A stretch of DNA of 9,480 nucleotides from contig JAICJM010000162.1 of the NCBI GenBank assembly GCA_025928435.1, forward strand, positions 1-9,480, read 5' to 3'. The first letter of the stretch is position 1. Each line of letters opens with the position of its first letter. The position numbers were made by a program, and so were the translations under genes. Positions 1-7,561 of the stretch are shown one piece after another. Under the pieces are notes generated by a model, which saw only the letters and a list, made by a program, of their open reading frames with translations, did not search any database and was not told the origin of the DNA. This DNA is from Thermoleophilia bacterium (GTDB lineage Bacteria > Actinomycetota > Thermoleophilia > Gaiellales > JAICJC01).

Positions 1-176
1 ACGAGCACCCCGAGCGCCTCGAGCACGGCGGCGTCGCGGGCGCCGAGCTCGGCGCGCACGCGGCCCTCGAGCTCCTCCCAGACCAGGCGCAGCCGGGCGC
101 CGTCGACATCGTCGCGAAGGCGCTCGGCGTGGCGGGCGAGGCGGTCTGCGTAGAGCTCGAGCTCGATCCGGGGCAT
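1..176 (-). CDS. Unrecognised protein, N-terminal 58 residues only (runs off left edge)
   Basis: An open frame starts at the ATG at 176 on the minus strand and continues without a stop to the window edge. It begins MPRIELELYADRLARHAERL and stays rich in Arg, Glu, Leu and Ala, with a Trp at residue 33. The pattern of charged and leucine residues suggests long, possibly coiled-coil-like helices. There is no signal peptide or membrane segment in the visible part. A purine-rich stretch (AAGGGA on the minus strand) lies about 10 nt upstream of the ATG and could serve as ribosome binding site. It lies 65 bp downstream of nth on the same strand, so it could be read through from the repair operon or have its own promoter. 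I do not recognise the family, and no function is proposed. The coding call rests on the open frame, the codon bias and the collinear neighbour. Confidence 0.55.
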   Translation of the reverse strand, partial: MPRIELELYADRLARHAERLRDDVDGARLRLVWEELEGRVRAELGARDAAVLEALGVL

Positions 177-241
177 GCGGGAATCGTCCCTTCAGGGCCC
201 GTCACGGGTCTACGCCCGACCGGTCACGAAAGCGTGCCGGA

Positions 242-946
242 TCAGCTCGCGCGCCGGGATGGGGACTGTCCCCGCTTCGGCGGGGACTGTCCCCGCTTGT
301 GGACACCCACCCGGAAGGCGGACGGGCACACGTCGTTCACCGCGCACTCCTCGCACCGGGGCGCGCGGGCGTGGCAGATGCGACGGCCGTGGAAGATCAG
401 GACGTCCGAGACCTGCAGCCAGCGCGCCCGCGGGTAGAGCTGCATCAGCACCCGCTCGATCTTGTCCGGGTCGGTGTGGCGCGTCAGCCCGAGCCGCTTC
501 GACAGCCGGCGGACGTGGGTGTCGACGGCGATCCCCTCGGTCGCGCCGAACGCGTTCGAGGCGACCACCGCGGCGGTCTTGCGACCGACGCCGGGCAGCT
601 TCACGAGCTCCGCCGTGGTGTGCGGCACCTCGCCGTCGTGGCGCTCCAGGATCGCGGCGCAGCAGCCGCGGATCGCGGCCGTCTTCTGGCGGAAGAAGCC
701 GGTGGGCTTGATCAGCTGCTGGAGATCGCCGACCGGCACGGCCAGGTAGTCCTCCGGCGTGCGGAACCGGCGGAAGAGGGTCTCGGTGACCCTGTTCACG
801 CCGACATCCGTCGACTGGGCCGAGAGGATCGTCGCCACGAGCAGCTCGAGCGGCGTCGACCAGTGCAGCGCGATCGAGGCGTCCGGGTGCTCCTCCGCCA
901 GCCGGTCGAGGATCTCGGCCGCCCGGCGGCGGCGCCCGGGGTTCAC
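242..946 (-). CDS. nth: Endonuclease III (DNA glycosylase/AP lyase), with repeat-encoded C-terminal tail
   Basis: A bifunctional base-excision-repair enzyme that removes oxidised pyrimidines and nicks the abasic site. The 234-aa product has the HhH-GPD core: the hairpin LPGVGRKTA (117-125) with the expected catalytic lysine K123, and VDTHV with the catalytic aspartate D142. These match E. coli Nth K120 and D138 closely in position. A [4Fe-4S] loop follows as C191-x6-C198-x2-C201-x5-C207, the standard Nth spacing. The GTG start at 946 overlaps the TGA stop of the upstream helicase gene. It is preferred to the ATG at 997 because homology begins just after it and GGAG sits at 955-958, 8 nt upstream. 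The protein is about 20 residues longer than E. coli Nth (211 aa). The excess is a tail after the Fe-S loop containing the tandem heptads KRGQSPP and KRGQSPS, encoded by two copies of a palindromic repeat. The catalytic core looks intact, so activity is expected. It is the last gene of the addB-addA-nth unit. Confidence 0.95.
   Translation of the reverse strand: MNPGRRRRAAEILDRLAEEHPDASIALHWSTPLELLVATILSAQSTDVGVNRVTETLFRRFRTPEDYLAVPVGDLQQLIKPTGFFRQKTAAIRGCCAAILERHDGEVPHTTAELVKLPGVGRKTAAVVASNAFGATEGIAVDTHVRRLSKRLGLTRHTDPDKIERVLMQLYPRARWLQVSDVLIFHGRRICHARAPRCEECAVNDVCPSAFRVGVHKRGQSPPKRGQSPSRRAS
261..294. repeat. Tandem pair of GGGGACTGTCCCC palindromes in the 3' end of nth
   Basis: Two identical 13-bp palindromes, GGGGACTGTCCCC, lie at 261-273 and 282-294, in direct orientation with a 21-bp period. 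Shared flanking bases extend the match (a following GCTT on the plus strand). Because 21 bp is seven codons, the pair is read in frame as KRGQSPP-KRGQSPS at the C terminus of endonuclease III. They belong with the similar palindromes at 1775-1787 and 9293-9325. The form resembles REP-type dispersed palindromes, which is inference. It is not a usable terminator: it lies upstream of the nth stop and has no T-run. Confidence 0.85.
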
Positions 947-3900
947 CCCTCCCACTCCAGCCCGGGACCGGCGCACAGCAGGTTGAGCGCCGGGCACTCC
1001 TGGCAGTGCGGCCCCGGCCGGGCCGGGAAGCGCCCCGCCCTGATCGACTCGATGGCGCTCCGCAGCTCCGCCTCGAGCTCGGGGACGTCCTCCGCCGAGA
1101 ATCGCTGGACGGCGACCGCCTCGGCGTCCTCCAGGAATGCGTAGGCGATCTCCGCGGCCGGCGCGCCGGAGCGCAGCGCGGCCAGGGCGTAGGTCTTCAC
1201 CTGCTCGGCGTAGGCGCCGTCCATGATCTGCTGGGCGGTGCGCTCGCCGAGCCGGTTCGTCTTGAAATCCACGATCAGGACGGCCCCGTCCGCGAGGTGG
1301 CCGTAGAGGTCGAACCGGCCGCGCAGCAGCACGCCGTCGACCTCGAACGCGAACGCGACCTCGTGCCGGGCGTCGGTCAGCTCCCCCACCCGCCCGCGCA
1401 GGGGCGAGCCGCCCCAGGCGGCGACGAACCCGGCGATCCGCTCCTCGTCCTCGGGCGTCGCGTGCGGGTAGCGGTCGCGCCAGCGGCCGTCGGCCCGCTC
1501 CAGCTCGAGGTGGACGGCGTCGCCGAGCTCGAGGCCGTCGAGGCCGCCGCCCTCGATGGCGGCCCGTTCCGGCTCGGGCAGGCCCAGGACGCGCTGCGCG
1601 AAGTAGCGGTAGCCACAGCGGTGGTAGAGCGAGAGGGCGCTGTAGCTCAGCCGCCGCAGTGGCACGGGTGGCGCGGCCGGGATCGGCGCCAGGGCCGGAG
1701 GCGCCTCGACGGTGCGCCCGCCCTCGCCGAACAGCGCGAGCTGCTCGCCGACGGGATGCGCCTCGTGAATAGAAGGGGTCTGACCCCGTGTATGCACGTC
1801 GCCGTTCGGGGACGGCGCGTCAGGGTCGCCCGGGTGCTCGACGCGCACACGCAGGGAGGCCTCGCCGGCGTCCATCTCGGCGTCGGAGTCGAGGCCGACC
1901 CCGAGCACGCCGCACAGGTGGGCGATCGCCGTCTCCTCGTCCGGCTCGAAGGCGCCGCTCACGATCAGATGGTGGCGGGCGCGCGTCATCGCCACGTACT
2001 GCAGGCGCCGGGCCTCCTCCCGCTCTGCGATCCGCTCCGCCGCGGCCACCTCCCGGTAGCCGAGCGCCGGGCCGAGCAGCGCGGTGGCCGGATCGGCGGC
2101 GCGCAGCGCGATCGACCCGTCCGCGGCCACGAGGATGTCGCGCGTCGCCCGGGCCGCCCGCTCGCGGCCGGAGTCGGCCAGCGCCACGACGTCGAACTCG
2201 AGCCCCTTGGCGGCGTGCACCGTCATGAGCACGATCGCGTCGCGCCCCTCCTCGGCCGTCGCCGCCTCGCCCTCACGCACCTGCAGCGCGGCCTGCTCGT
2301 CGCAGAAGTCCACGAAGCCCTCGAGATCCGGGCCGCGCACCGCCTCGAACTCGGCAGCGAGGCGGCCCAGCTTGCGCAGGTTGGCGATGCGGCGGTCGCC
2401 GTCGGGCATCGCCAGGCAGGCCAGGTCGTAGTCGTGCTCGGCGACGATCAGGTCGCAGAGGCGTTCGAGCGAGACCTCCGCCGAGGCCCGCACGAGCCGG
2501 GCGAACCGCTGGCCGAACGCGAGCACCAGCCGGCGCTCGTCCGGATCGAGCCCGGGCGGCGGCTCGTCCCGCTCGAGGGCGGTGAAGATCGGGCGCTTCA
2601 CCGCCGCCCGGCGCACGCGCAGGAGGCCGTCGTTCGACATCCCGACGAGCGGGGACGCGAGCACGGTCAGGAGCGCGTAATCGTCGTAGCGGTTGCGGAT
2701 CAGATGCAGGTAGGCGAGCACGTCGGAAACCTGCTGCTGGGCGTAGTAGCCGCGCCCGGTCGCGCGCACCGTGGCCAGATTGCGCTCGCGCAGCGCCGAC
2801 TCGTACCGGGCCGCGTCCGTGCCGGCCTCGAAGAGCAGCACGATCTGGCCGGGCCGGCACTCGCCGGAGTCGACGAGCTCGGCGATGCGGTCGGCGAGCA
2901 CGCGGGCCTCGGCCTCGCGCCAGCTGGAGCCCGCCGCCCGGAAGCCGGCCTTGTCCGTCAGCAGGAGGTCGACCCGACCGCCGGCCGGCGCCGGGCCGTC
3001 GAACGAGCCCTCCGCCAGCAAAGGCTCGTAGCGGTCGGGGAACTCGCGCCGGTAGCTCTCGTTGACCACGCCCAGCACGTGCGGGCGGGAGCGGTAGTTG
3101 CGGCGCAGCGGGATCACGCCCTCGCCGGCCTCGCGCTGCCGGCCCCGGTAGACCTCCACGTCGGCGTGGCGGAAGCGGTAGATGCTCTGGAACTCGTCCC
3201 CGACCAGGAACAGCTCGCCGCCGGCCACGAGGTCGATCAGCTCGCACTGGAGCCGGTTCGTGTCCTGGAACTCGTCGACGAGCACGCAGGCGAACCGCTC
3301 CCGATAGGCCTCGGCCAGGTCGGGCCGGGCCAGGAGCAGCGCCCGCGTGCGCAGCTCGAGGTCGGTGAAGTCGACCAGGCTGCGCCCGTCCTTGCGCTCG
3401 GCGTAGGCGGCGTCGAGCAGACGCAGGAGCTCCTGGAGCAGCCCGAGATCGGCCACGGCGGCCGTGTCGCGGGCCTCGGTCTCCACCGCCTTGCGGGCAT
3501 CGTTGTAGTCCTTGTTGACCGCGCTGCCGGGCAGCTTGTACGCCGAGAGATCGGCCAGGGCGGCCGGGTCGAGCGGGCCGCCCAGGAGCGCCGCGAGCCT
3601 CGCGGGAGCCTCGCCGGGCATGCCGCCCGCGGCCCGCCGCGCCTCCTCGGCCGCTGCGGCCAGGTCGGGGATGCGGTGCGGCCGCAGCTCGAGCGGGCGG
3701 CCGGCGCTGCGCAGCTGCTCGTGCACCTCCGAGATCGTCTCCCGCAGCCGGCGGCGGCCGTAGGCGACCAGCAGGTCGAGCCGGCGCCCGTCGTCGTCGG
3801 GCGGCGCCTCGGCCAGGAAGCGCTCGAGCGCGATGTCGAACGCCTCGGAGCGCAGGAGCCGCGCCCCGATCTCGTCGGCGACCGAGAAGCGGGGATCGAG

Positions 3901-4224
3901 GCCCGCGTCGAACGCGTTCGCCCGCAGGATGCGCAGGCAGAACCGGTGGATGGTCGAGATCCAGGCGGAGTCGATCGCGCGCGCCCGCTCCATCTCGCCC
4001 GCCAGCTCCAGGCCCTCGCGCACGCGCCGGCGCAGCTCCGATGCGGCCCGGTCGGTGAAGGTGATCGCGAGCAGGCGGTCGATCGGGGTCCCGCCGAGCA
4101 CCTGCGCCAGCATCCGCTCCACCAGGACGGCGGTCTTGCCCGTGCCGGCACCCGCGGCCACGAAGACGTGCCCGCGCCGCTCGACCGCCGCACGCTGCTC
4201 CGGGTTCCAGCGGTCGGCGCTCAC
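943..4224 (-). CDS. addA: AddA-like UvrD-family helicase with C-terminal PD-(D/E)XK nuclease
   Basis: The 1093-aa product is the motor and nuclease subunit of an AddAB/RecBCD-type double-strand-break resection complex. Helicase motifs occur in order: NPEQRAAV (7-14), Walker A AGAGTGKT (24-31), ITFTDRAA (54-61), motif [11 protein letters not shown] (314-322), motif [19 protein letters not shown] (340-355), motif IV RRNYRS (374-379), motif [12 protein letters not shown] (668-678) and motif [11 protein letters not shown] (742-750). A Pro-rich linker (about 795-858) leads to a RecB-type nuclease with H904, D972 and D986-x-K988. C870, C1074, C1077 and C1084 surround it like an Fe-S nuclease cage. 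The GTG at 4224 overlaps the addB TGA. The frame is open further upstream, but that part is a shadow of addB, and the UvrD N-terminal motif starts right here. No clear Shine-Dalgarno is visible, so coupled re-initiation is likely. B. subtilis AddA is somewhat longer (about 1230 aa). An alternative label is an AdnB-like subunit, the actinobacterial equivalent. The linker contains a 35-bp palindrome read in frame. Confidence 0.92.
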   Translation of the reverse strand: MSADRWNPEQRAAVERRGHVFVAAGAGTGKTAVLVERMLAQVLGGTPIDRLLAITFTDRAASELRRRVREGLELAGEMERARAIDSAWISTIHRFCLRILRANAFDAGLDPRFSVADEIGARLLRSEAFDIALERFLAEAPPDDDGRRLDLLVAYGRRRLRETISEVHEQLRSAGRPLELRPHRIPDLAAAAEEARRAAGGMPGEAPARLAALLGGPLDPAALADLSAYKLPGSAVNKDYNDARKAVETEARDTAAVADLGLLQELLRLLDAAYAERKDGRSLVDFTDLELRTRALLLARPDLAEAYRERFACVLVDEFQDTNRLQCELIDLVAGGELFLVGDEFQSIYRFRHADVEVYRGRQREAGEGVIPLRRNYRSRPHVLGVVNESYRREFPDRYEPLLAEGSFDGPAPAGGRVDLLLTDKAGFRAAGSSWREAEARVLADRIAELVDSGECRPGQIVLLFEAGTDAARYESALRERNLATVRATGRGYYAQQQVSDVLAYLHLIRNRYDDYALLTVLASPLVGMSNDGLLRVRRAAVKRPIFTALERDEPPPGLDPDERRLVLAFGQRFARLVRASAEVSLERLCDLIVAEHDYDLACLAMPDGDRRIANLRKLGRLAAEFEAVRGPDLEGFVDFCDEQAALQVREGEAATAEEGRDAIVLMTVHAAKGLEFDVVALADSGRERAARATRDILVAADGSIALRAADPATALLGPALGYREVAAAERIAEREEARRLQYVAMTRARHHLIVSGAFEPDEETAIAHLCGVLGVGLDSDAEMDAGEASLRVRVEHPGDPDAPSPNGDVHTRGQTPSIHEAHPVGEQLALFGEGGRTVEAPPALAPIPAAPPVPLRRLSYSALSLYHRCGYRYFAQRVLGLPEPERAAIEGGGLDGLELGDAVHLELERADGRWRDRYPHATPEDEERIAGFVAAWGGSPLRGRVGELTDARHEVAFAFEVDGVLLRGRFDLYGHLADGAVLIVDFKTNRLGERTAQQIMDGAYAEQVKTYALAALRSGAPAAEIAYAFLEDAEAVAVQRFSAEDVPELEAELRSAIESIRAGRFPARPGPHCQECPALNLLCAGPGLEWEG
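955..958 (-). promoter_or_regulatory. Shine-Dalgarno site of nth inside the addA 3' end
   Basis: GGAG on the minus strand lies 8 nt before the GTG at 946, within the last codons of the helicase gene. It decides the start of nth in favour of the GTG that overlaps the helicase TGA, and it implies translational coupling. Confidence 0.6.
1764..1798. repeat. 35-bp imperfect palindrome with GGGGTCTGACCCC core inside addA
   Basis: The perfect core GGGGTCTGACCCC (1775-1787) is flanked symmetrically by CGTGAATA (1764-1771) and TATGCACG (1791-1798), which are reverse complements except at one position. The whole palindrome is centred on T1781 and pairs 14 of 17 positions. It is locally richer in A+T than the surrounding gene. 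It is read in frame as [12 protein letters not shown] (residues 810-821 of the helicase), in the linker between the helicase and nuclease domains. The core matches the other palindromes in the window except for the base pair flanking CTG. Insertion of a REP-like element is the likely origin, which is inference. Confidence 0.8.
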
Positions 4225-7130
4225 GGTCGCGGCACCCGGCAGATCGTGTGCAGCGTGCACCAGCCCGGGCACTCGCCGGTGCGGGGGTCGTGGCGGACGC
4301 GACCGGCGCGCATGCCGGCGACCGCCGCCTCGGCCACCTCGGCCGCGCGTCGCACCTGGGCCCAGAAGTCGTCGGCGTCCAGCTGATCCTTGGCCGCGAT
4401 CCCGTCCGCGTCGAGCTCGCCCGCCAGCACGAGCCCGCGGGCCGCCCGCTTGCCGGCCAGGGCCCGGTACATCCCGCCCAGCGGCTCGATGCCGAGCAGG
4501 TCGCGCAGCGCCATGATGTAGAGCGGGATCTGGAGCCGGCCCTCGCGCTCCATCTCGTTCGCGGAGTGCGCGCTCGCGCCCGACTTGTAGTCCCAGACGA
4601 GCCCGCGCGGCGACATGCCGGGATCCATGTCGATGCGGTCGATCTGGCCCGAGACGGCGAAGTCGCCGATGCGCAGGCCGTCCTTCATCCCCGGCGCCGC
4701 CATCGGCCCGCCGAAGCGCACCTCGAAGCGGCGCGGGACGAGCGGGAGCGCCAGGTCGGCCTCGGCCCGCAGGAACGCGTCCAGGTCGCGCTCGAGCGCC
4801 CGCGCGAGCTCCTTGCCGGCGACGGAGTCGGGCACGCGCTGGCCGCCCAGCGCCTCCGCCAGACAGCGGCGCATCAGCGGGTAGGCGCCCGGGAGATCGT
4901 CCTCGGCCAGGCGCTCGAGGCCGAGCTCCGCCGGGAGCAGGGTGAAGAAGCGGGCCAGCGTCGCGTGAGCGATCGACCCGCGCATGCGGGCGTCGAGCTC
5001 GAAGTCGATCTCGCGCGGCGACAGCACCCGGTCGACGAACCACATCGACGAGCAGTCGCCGTAGCGCTCGAGCTCGGTCACGGAGTAGCGCTCGCCGGCG
5101 GCCAGCTCGGCCAGCAGCTCGGGATCGCGCAGCTGGGTCGGGTGGCGGGTGGCGACGGCGGCCCGGCGCAGCTTGCGCTCCCACCCCATCATCACCCCGA
5201 CGTCGATCGCCCAGTCGTGCTCGCTGCGCAGGTCGCGGGCGAGCGCGCGCAGCCGCTCGCGGTCGCTCGGCGCGGTCGCGAGCGGCCAGCTGACATCGGC
5301 CAGACCGCGGCGGCGCACCAGGCCGGCCGACTGCGGGCCGAGCACGCGCACGACCTCGGCCCAGAACGGCGAGGGCTCGAGCGGGCGGCCGTCGTCGGTG
5401 GCGGCCTGCCGGGCCAGGTAGAGCGTCTTCCACGGCCGGGTGCAGGCGATCGTGAACAGGTGCCGCTCCCGCTCGGCCTGGTCCGGGCCCTCGACGCCGA
5501 GCTCCGCCGCGGCGGCGGCGTCCAGGACGCGCCGCTCGGCCCCGGCCCCCGGCAGCGAGCCCTCCTCGAGGCCGAGCACGAACGCGACCTGGAACCGGCG
5601 CGTGCGTGCCCGCCGCAGGTCGAGCACCGACACCCGCCCCGGCTCCGCCTCCGCGCCCGTGCGCACCCGCAGCCGCCCCACCGCCTCGAGCACCTGCTCG
5701 CGGTCGACCGGGCGGCCGAGCGCGCGGATCTCGTCGACCGCCTCGAGCACGGCCCGGGCCGCGCGCACCTCGCCGCGGGCGTGCTCGGGCACGAACTTGG
5801 CCCCGAGCGTCCGCGATGCGCGCACCATGTCGCGCACCAGGGTGCCCAGCCCGGCCACCGGGTCGGGCTCGCCCGCCAGCCGGTCGAGGGCGGGGAACGC
5901 GTCCGGTCCTGACAGCTCGGCGACGGCCGCGATCACCTCGTCGTGCCCGGTCACCCCGCGCCCGCGCATGCGCCCCTCCAGGTAGTCCACCCGCCGCCGC
6001 ATGATGCCCGCGAACGGGCTGCGCAGGAACGCGAACAGCTCCGGGCGCTCGCCGCCCATCCAGGCGAACCGCAGCGCCCCGAGCAGCGCCACGCCGAAGG
6101 CGGTGCGGTCGAGCGGGACGCGGACGTCCATCGCGACGGGCACGCCGACCGCGGCGAAGGCGGCCTCGAACGCGGCCCGGTGGGCGCTCACGGACGGGAC
6201 GATCACGCCGATCTCGTCCAGGGCGAGGCCGCCTCGGGCGAGCGCGGCCACCTCGGCCGCGACCTGCTCGGCGACGCCGCGGCGGCCGCAGGCCTCGAGC
6301 ATGGTCACGGCGCCCTCGGCGTCCGGCGCGGGCGGCGGCGGCCGGTCGGAGAAGAGCGTCTCGCCCAGATGGACGAGTGCCGGCGAGTCGTGGTGGGCCG
6401 CGGGCGGGAGTTCCTCGATGGTCGCGCCGCCGGACAGCGCGTCCACGAGCGGCCGCACGGCCGCGTAGGCCGGGCGACCGACCTCGTAGGGCAGCGACAC
6501 GGTCACCTGGCATCGGGCCGAGAGCGCCCGCAAGGCGCGGACCTGGGCGCGGGTCATGTCCTCGAAGCCGTAGGCGAGCACCGGCCGCGCGTCCCACGCG
6601 TCCAGGCGCCCCTCCAGGAGCCCGGCCGCGACCGCGCGCCGGCCGGGGCGGTCGTGCATGCCGGCGCCGTCCAGGGCGGTGCGGTATTCGGCCACAAGCG
6701 CGGACAGCTCCCCGGCCCGGGCCGACCCGGGCGCCGGGCGCGCCTCGGCCATTGCGGCGGAGAGCTCGTCGGCGAGGGCGCCGACTGTGTCCTCGAAGCC
6801 GGAGAAGCGCGCGGAGGCGGCCAGCGCGTGCAGCTGCGTGCGCCCGACCGCGTCGGCCAGGAGCAGGCGCCGCTGGACGTCGCCGACGATCGGACGGGCC
6901 TCGCGGCAGCGTCCGAGCACCTCCTCGAACAGGTCGTCGAACGTCCCCACGCGGCCGCCGACGAGCACGCCGCGGCGGCCCACGAGCTCGCGCTCCACCG
7001 CCTCGACGTCGGGGCGGTTGGGGACGATCAGGAACGGGTCGGCGCCGGCGTCCGCGGCCTCCAGGAAGCGGTCGAGCAGGAGGGCGATCTTGCCGCAGTT
7101 GGCCGGGCCGAGGACGAGCTGAAGCGGCAT
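4221..7130 (-). CDS. addB: AddB-like helicase-fold protein with C-terminal Fe-S PD-(D/E)XK nuclease
   Basis: The 969-aa product is the second subunit of the AddAB-type complex encoded with the next gene. The N-terminal P-loop region reads [14 protein letters not shown] (5-18). The usual Ser/Thr after the Gly-Lys is Ile15, so ATP binding or hydrolysis is doubtful; AddB proteins contribute structure, nuclease activity and Chi recognition rather than the main motor. AddB-like blocks follow: [19 protein letters not shown] (307-325), [11 protein letters not shown] (365-375) and [16 protein letters not shown] (513-528). The C-terminal nuclease has [12 protein letters not shown] (682-693), GSIAH with H722, GQIDRID with D831 and D847-x-K849. 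C693, C954, C958 and C964 (C-x3-C-x5-C) resemble the AddB-type [4Fe-4S] staple. It is shorter than B. subtilis AddB (about 1170 aa). The ATG at 7130 is chosen because homology begins there and a TAGAAT box lies 6 nt upstream, fitting a leaderless transcript. Its TGA overlaps the addA GTG start. Confidence 0.9.
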   Translation of the reverse strand: MPLQLVLGPANCGKIALLLDRFLEAADAGADPFLIVPNRPDVEAVERELVGRRGVLVGGRVGTFDDLFEEVLGRCREARPIVGDVQRRLLLADAVGRTQLHALAASARFSGFEDTVGALADELSAAMAEARPAPGSARAGELSALVAEYRTALDGAGMHDRPGRRAVAAGLLEGRLDAWDARPVLAYGFEDMTRAQVRALRALSARCQVTVSLPYEVGRPAYAAVRPLVDALSGGATIEELPPAAHHDSPALVHLGETLFSDRPPPPAPDAEGAVTMLEACGRRGVAEQVAAEVAALARGGLALDEIGVIVPSVSAHRAAFEAAFAAVGVPVAMDVRVPLDRTAFGVALLGALRFAWMGGERPELFAFLRSPFAGIMRRRVDYLEGRMRGRGVTGHDEVIAAVAELSGPDAFPALDRLAGEPDPVAGLGTLVRDMVRASRTLGAKFVPEHARGEVRAARAVLEAVDEIRALGRPVDREQVLEAVGRLRVRTGAEAEPGRVSVLDLRRARTRRFQVAFVLGLEEGSLPGAGAERRVLDAAAAAELGVEGPDQAERERHLFTIACTRPWKTLYLARQAATDDGRPLEPSPFWAEVVRVLGPQSAGLVRRRGLADVSWPLATAPSDRERLRALARDLRSEHDWAIDVGVMMGWERKLRRAAVATRHPTQLRDPELLAELAAGERYSVTELERYGDCSSMWFVDRVLSPREIDFELDARMRGSIAHATLARFFTLLPAELGLERLAEDDLPGAYPLMRRCLAEALGGQRVPDSVAGKELARALERDLDAFLRAEADLALPLVPRRFEVRFGGPMAAPGMKDGLRIGDFAVSGQIDRIDMDPGMSPRGLVWDYKSGASAHSANEMEREGRLQIPLYIMALRDLLGIEPLGGMYRALAGKRAARGLVLAGELDADGIAAKDQLDADDFWAQVRRAAEVAEAAVAGMRAGRVRHDPRTGECPGWCTLHTICRVPRP

Positions 7131-7136
7131 CAGGTG

Positions 7137-7142
7137 ATTCTA
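7137..7142 (-). promoter_or_regulatory. Possible -10 box (TAGAAT) for a leaderless addB transcript
   Basis: On the minus strand TAGAAT is followed by six bases and then the addB ATG. A sigma-70-type -10 box at this distance would start transcription at or next to the ATG, and no Shine-Dalgarno is present. Leaderless mRNAs with a TANNNT box at this spacing are common in actinobacteria. No convincing -35 hexamer was found at 16-19 bp upstream, which lowers confidence. Confidence 0.4.
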
Positions 7143-7221
7143 TGCGTGGGCCCTCGAGGCCCCTTCCTTACGACGGATCGCCGAGTTCTTAGGGCGGGTT
7201 TAGCCTGCCCCGCTACGCTCG

Positions 7222-7242
7222 ATAGCACAAGAGCTATAGGAG
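7222..7242 (+). promoter_or_regulatory. Leader of the ltp-acs pair: ATAGC/GCTAT inverted repeat and strong ribosome binding site
   Basis: AGGAG at 7238-7242 sits 4 nt before the ATG at 7247 and supports that start. Immediately upstream, ATAGC (7222-7226) and GCTAT (7233-7237) form a perfect 5-bp inverted repeat with a 6-nt loop, which could be an operator half-site pair or a small leader hairpin. A TANNNT-type box (TACGCT, 7214-7219) or GATAGC (7221-7226) could act as -10, but neither has a good -35. The promoter of this operon is therefore not fixed. The rest of the 7131-7246 gap shows only a short imperfect GC palindrome around CCTCGAGG (7152-7159). Confidence 0.4.
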
Positions 7243-7246
7243 TGAG

Positions 7247-7558
7247 ATGACGACCTCGCAGGCGAACGCCGTCCAGTCGGCGCAGAAGTACCTGTCCATG
7301 TCCGCGTTCAGCCGGTCGGGCCTGATCCAGCAGCTCTCGTCCAGGTACGGCGAGGGCTATCCCCGGGCGGATGCCGTCTACGCCGTCGAGCACGTCGCGG
7401 TGGACTGGAACGAGCAGGCGGTCAGGGCGGCGAAGCAGCACCTCGGCGAGCGGTCGTTCTCCCGCGAGGGCCTGATCCATCAGCTGGAGGCCGGCTACGG
7501 CGACGGCTTCACCCACGCGGAGGCCGTCCACGGGGTGAGCCACACCGACCTCCGGTAG
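7247..7558 (+). CDS. Small protein of two tandem Ltp-type repeats, no signal peptide
   Basis: The 103-aa product consists of two copies of the repeat known from host-cell-surface-exposed lipoproteins (Pfam Lipoprotein_Ltp). The copies are exactly 50 residues apart: NAVQSAQKYL/QAVRAAKQHL (7-16 and 57-66), FSRSGLIQQL/FSREGLIHQL (21-30 and 71-80), YGEGY/YGDGF (34-38 and 84-88) and ADAVYAVEH/AEAVHGVSH (41-49 and 91-99), with VDWNEQA linking them. In family members the repeat follows a lipobox and is exposed on the cell. The Ltp of Streptococcus phage TP-J34 blocks DNA injection by other phages. Here the ATG is followed directly by repeat 1, with no signal sequence, lipobox Cys or membrane helix, so the protein should stay in the cytoplasm and its role is unknown. 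The start is supported by AGGAG 4 nt upstream. It is followed after only 3 bp by the acyl-CoA synthetase, so the two are probably co-transcribed. Confidence 0.85.
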   Translation: MTTSQANAVQSAQKYLSMSAFSRSGLIQQLSSRYGEGYPRADAVYAVEHVAVDWNEQAVRAAKQHLGERSFSREGLIHQLEAGYGDGFTHAEAVHGVSHTDLR

Positions 7559-7561
7559 GTT

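Noticed and set aside
261..294. Palindromes in nth as a rho-independent terminator
   Set aside because: They lie inside the coding sequence before the stop codon, have no T-run, and are read in frame with a seven-residue period.
261..1787. The palindromes as Chi-type sites for the AddAB complex encoded here
   Set aside because: The minus-strand copies in nth do contain AGCGG, the B. subtilis Chi sequence, but a 5-mer this GC-rich is frequent by chance in such DNA, and the recognition sequence of this complex is unknown.
1006..4386. Plus-strand open frame of 1126 codons opposite addA
   Set aside because: It lies antisense to a gene with all UvrD and nuclease motifs. The composition is Arg/Gly/Ala/Val-biased with no recognisable motif, as expected when third positions are almost all G/C and stop codons are rare.
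5606..6004. Plus-strand Pro/Arg/Ala-rich frames within addB
   Set aside because: Composition artefacts of GC-rich DNA; no ribosome binding site and no motif.
4225..6597. Upstream extension of the AddA reading frame through the addB gene
   Set aside because: The extra 790 residues are an Arg/Gly/Ala/Pro-rich shadow of addB in another frame. The UvrD N-terminal motif starts right after the GTG at 4224.
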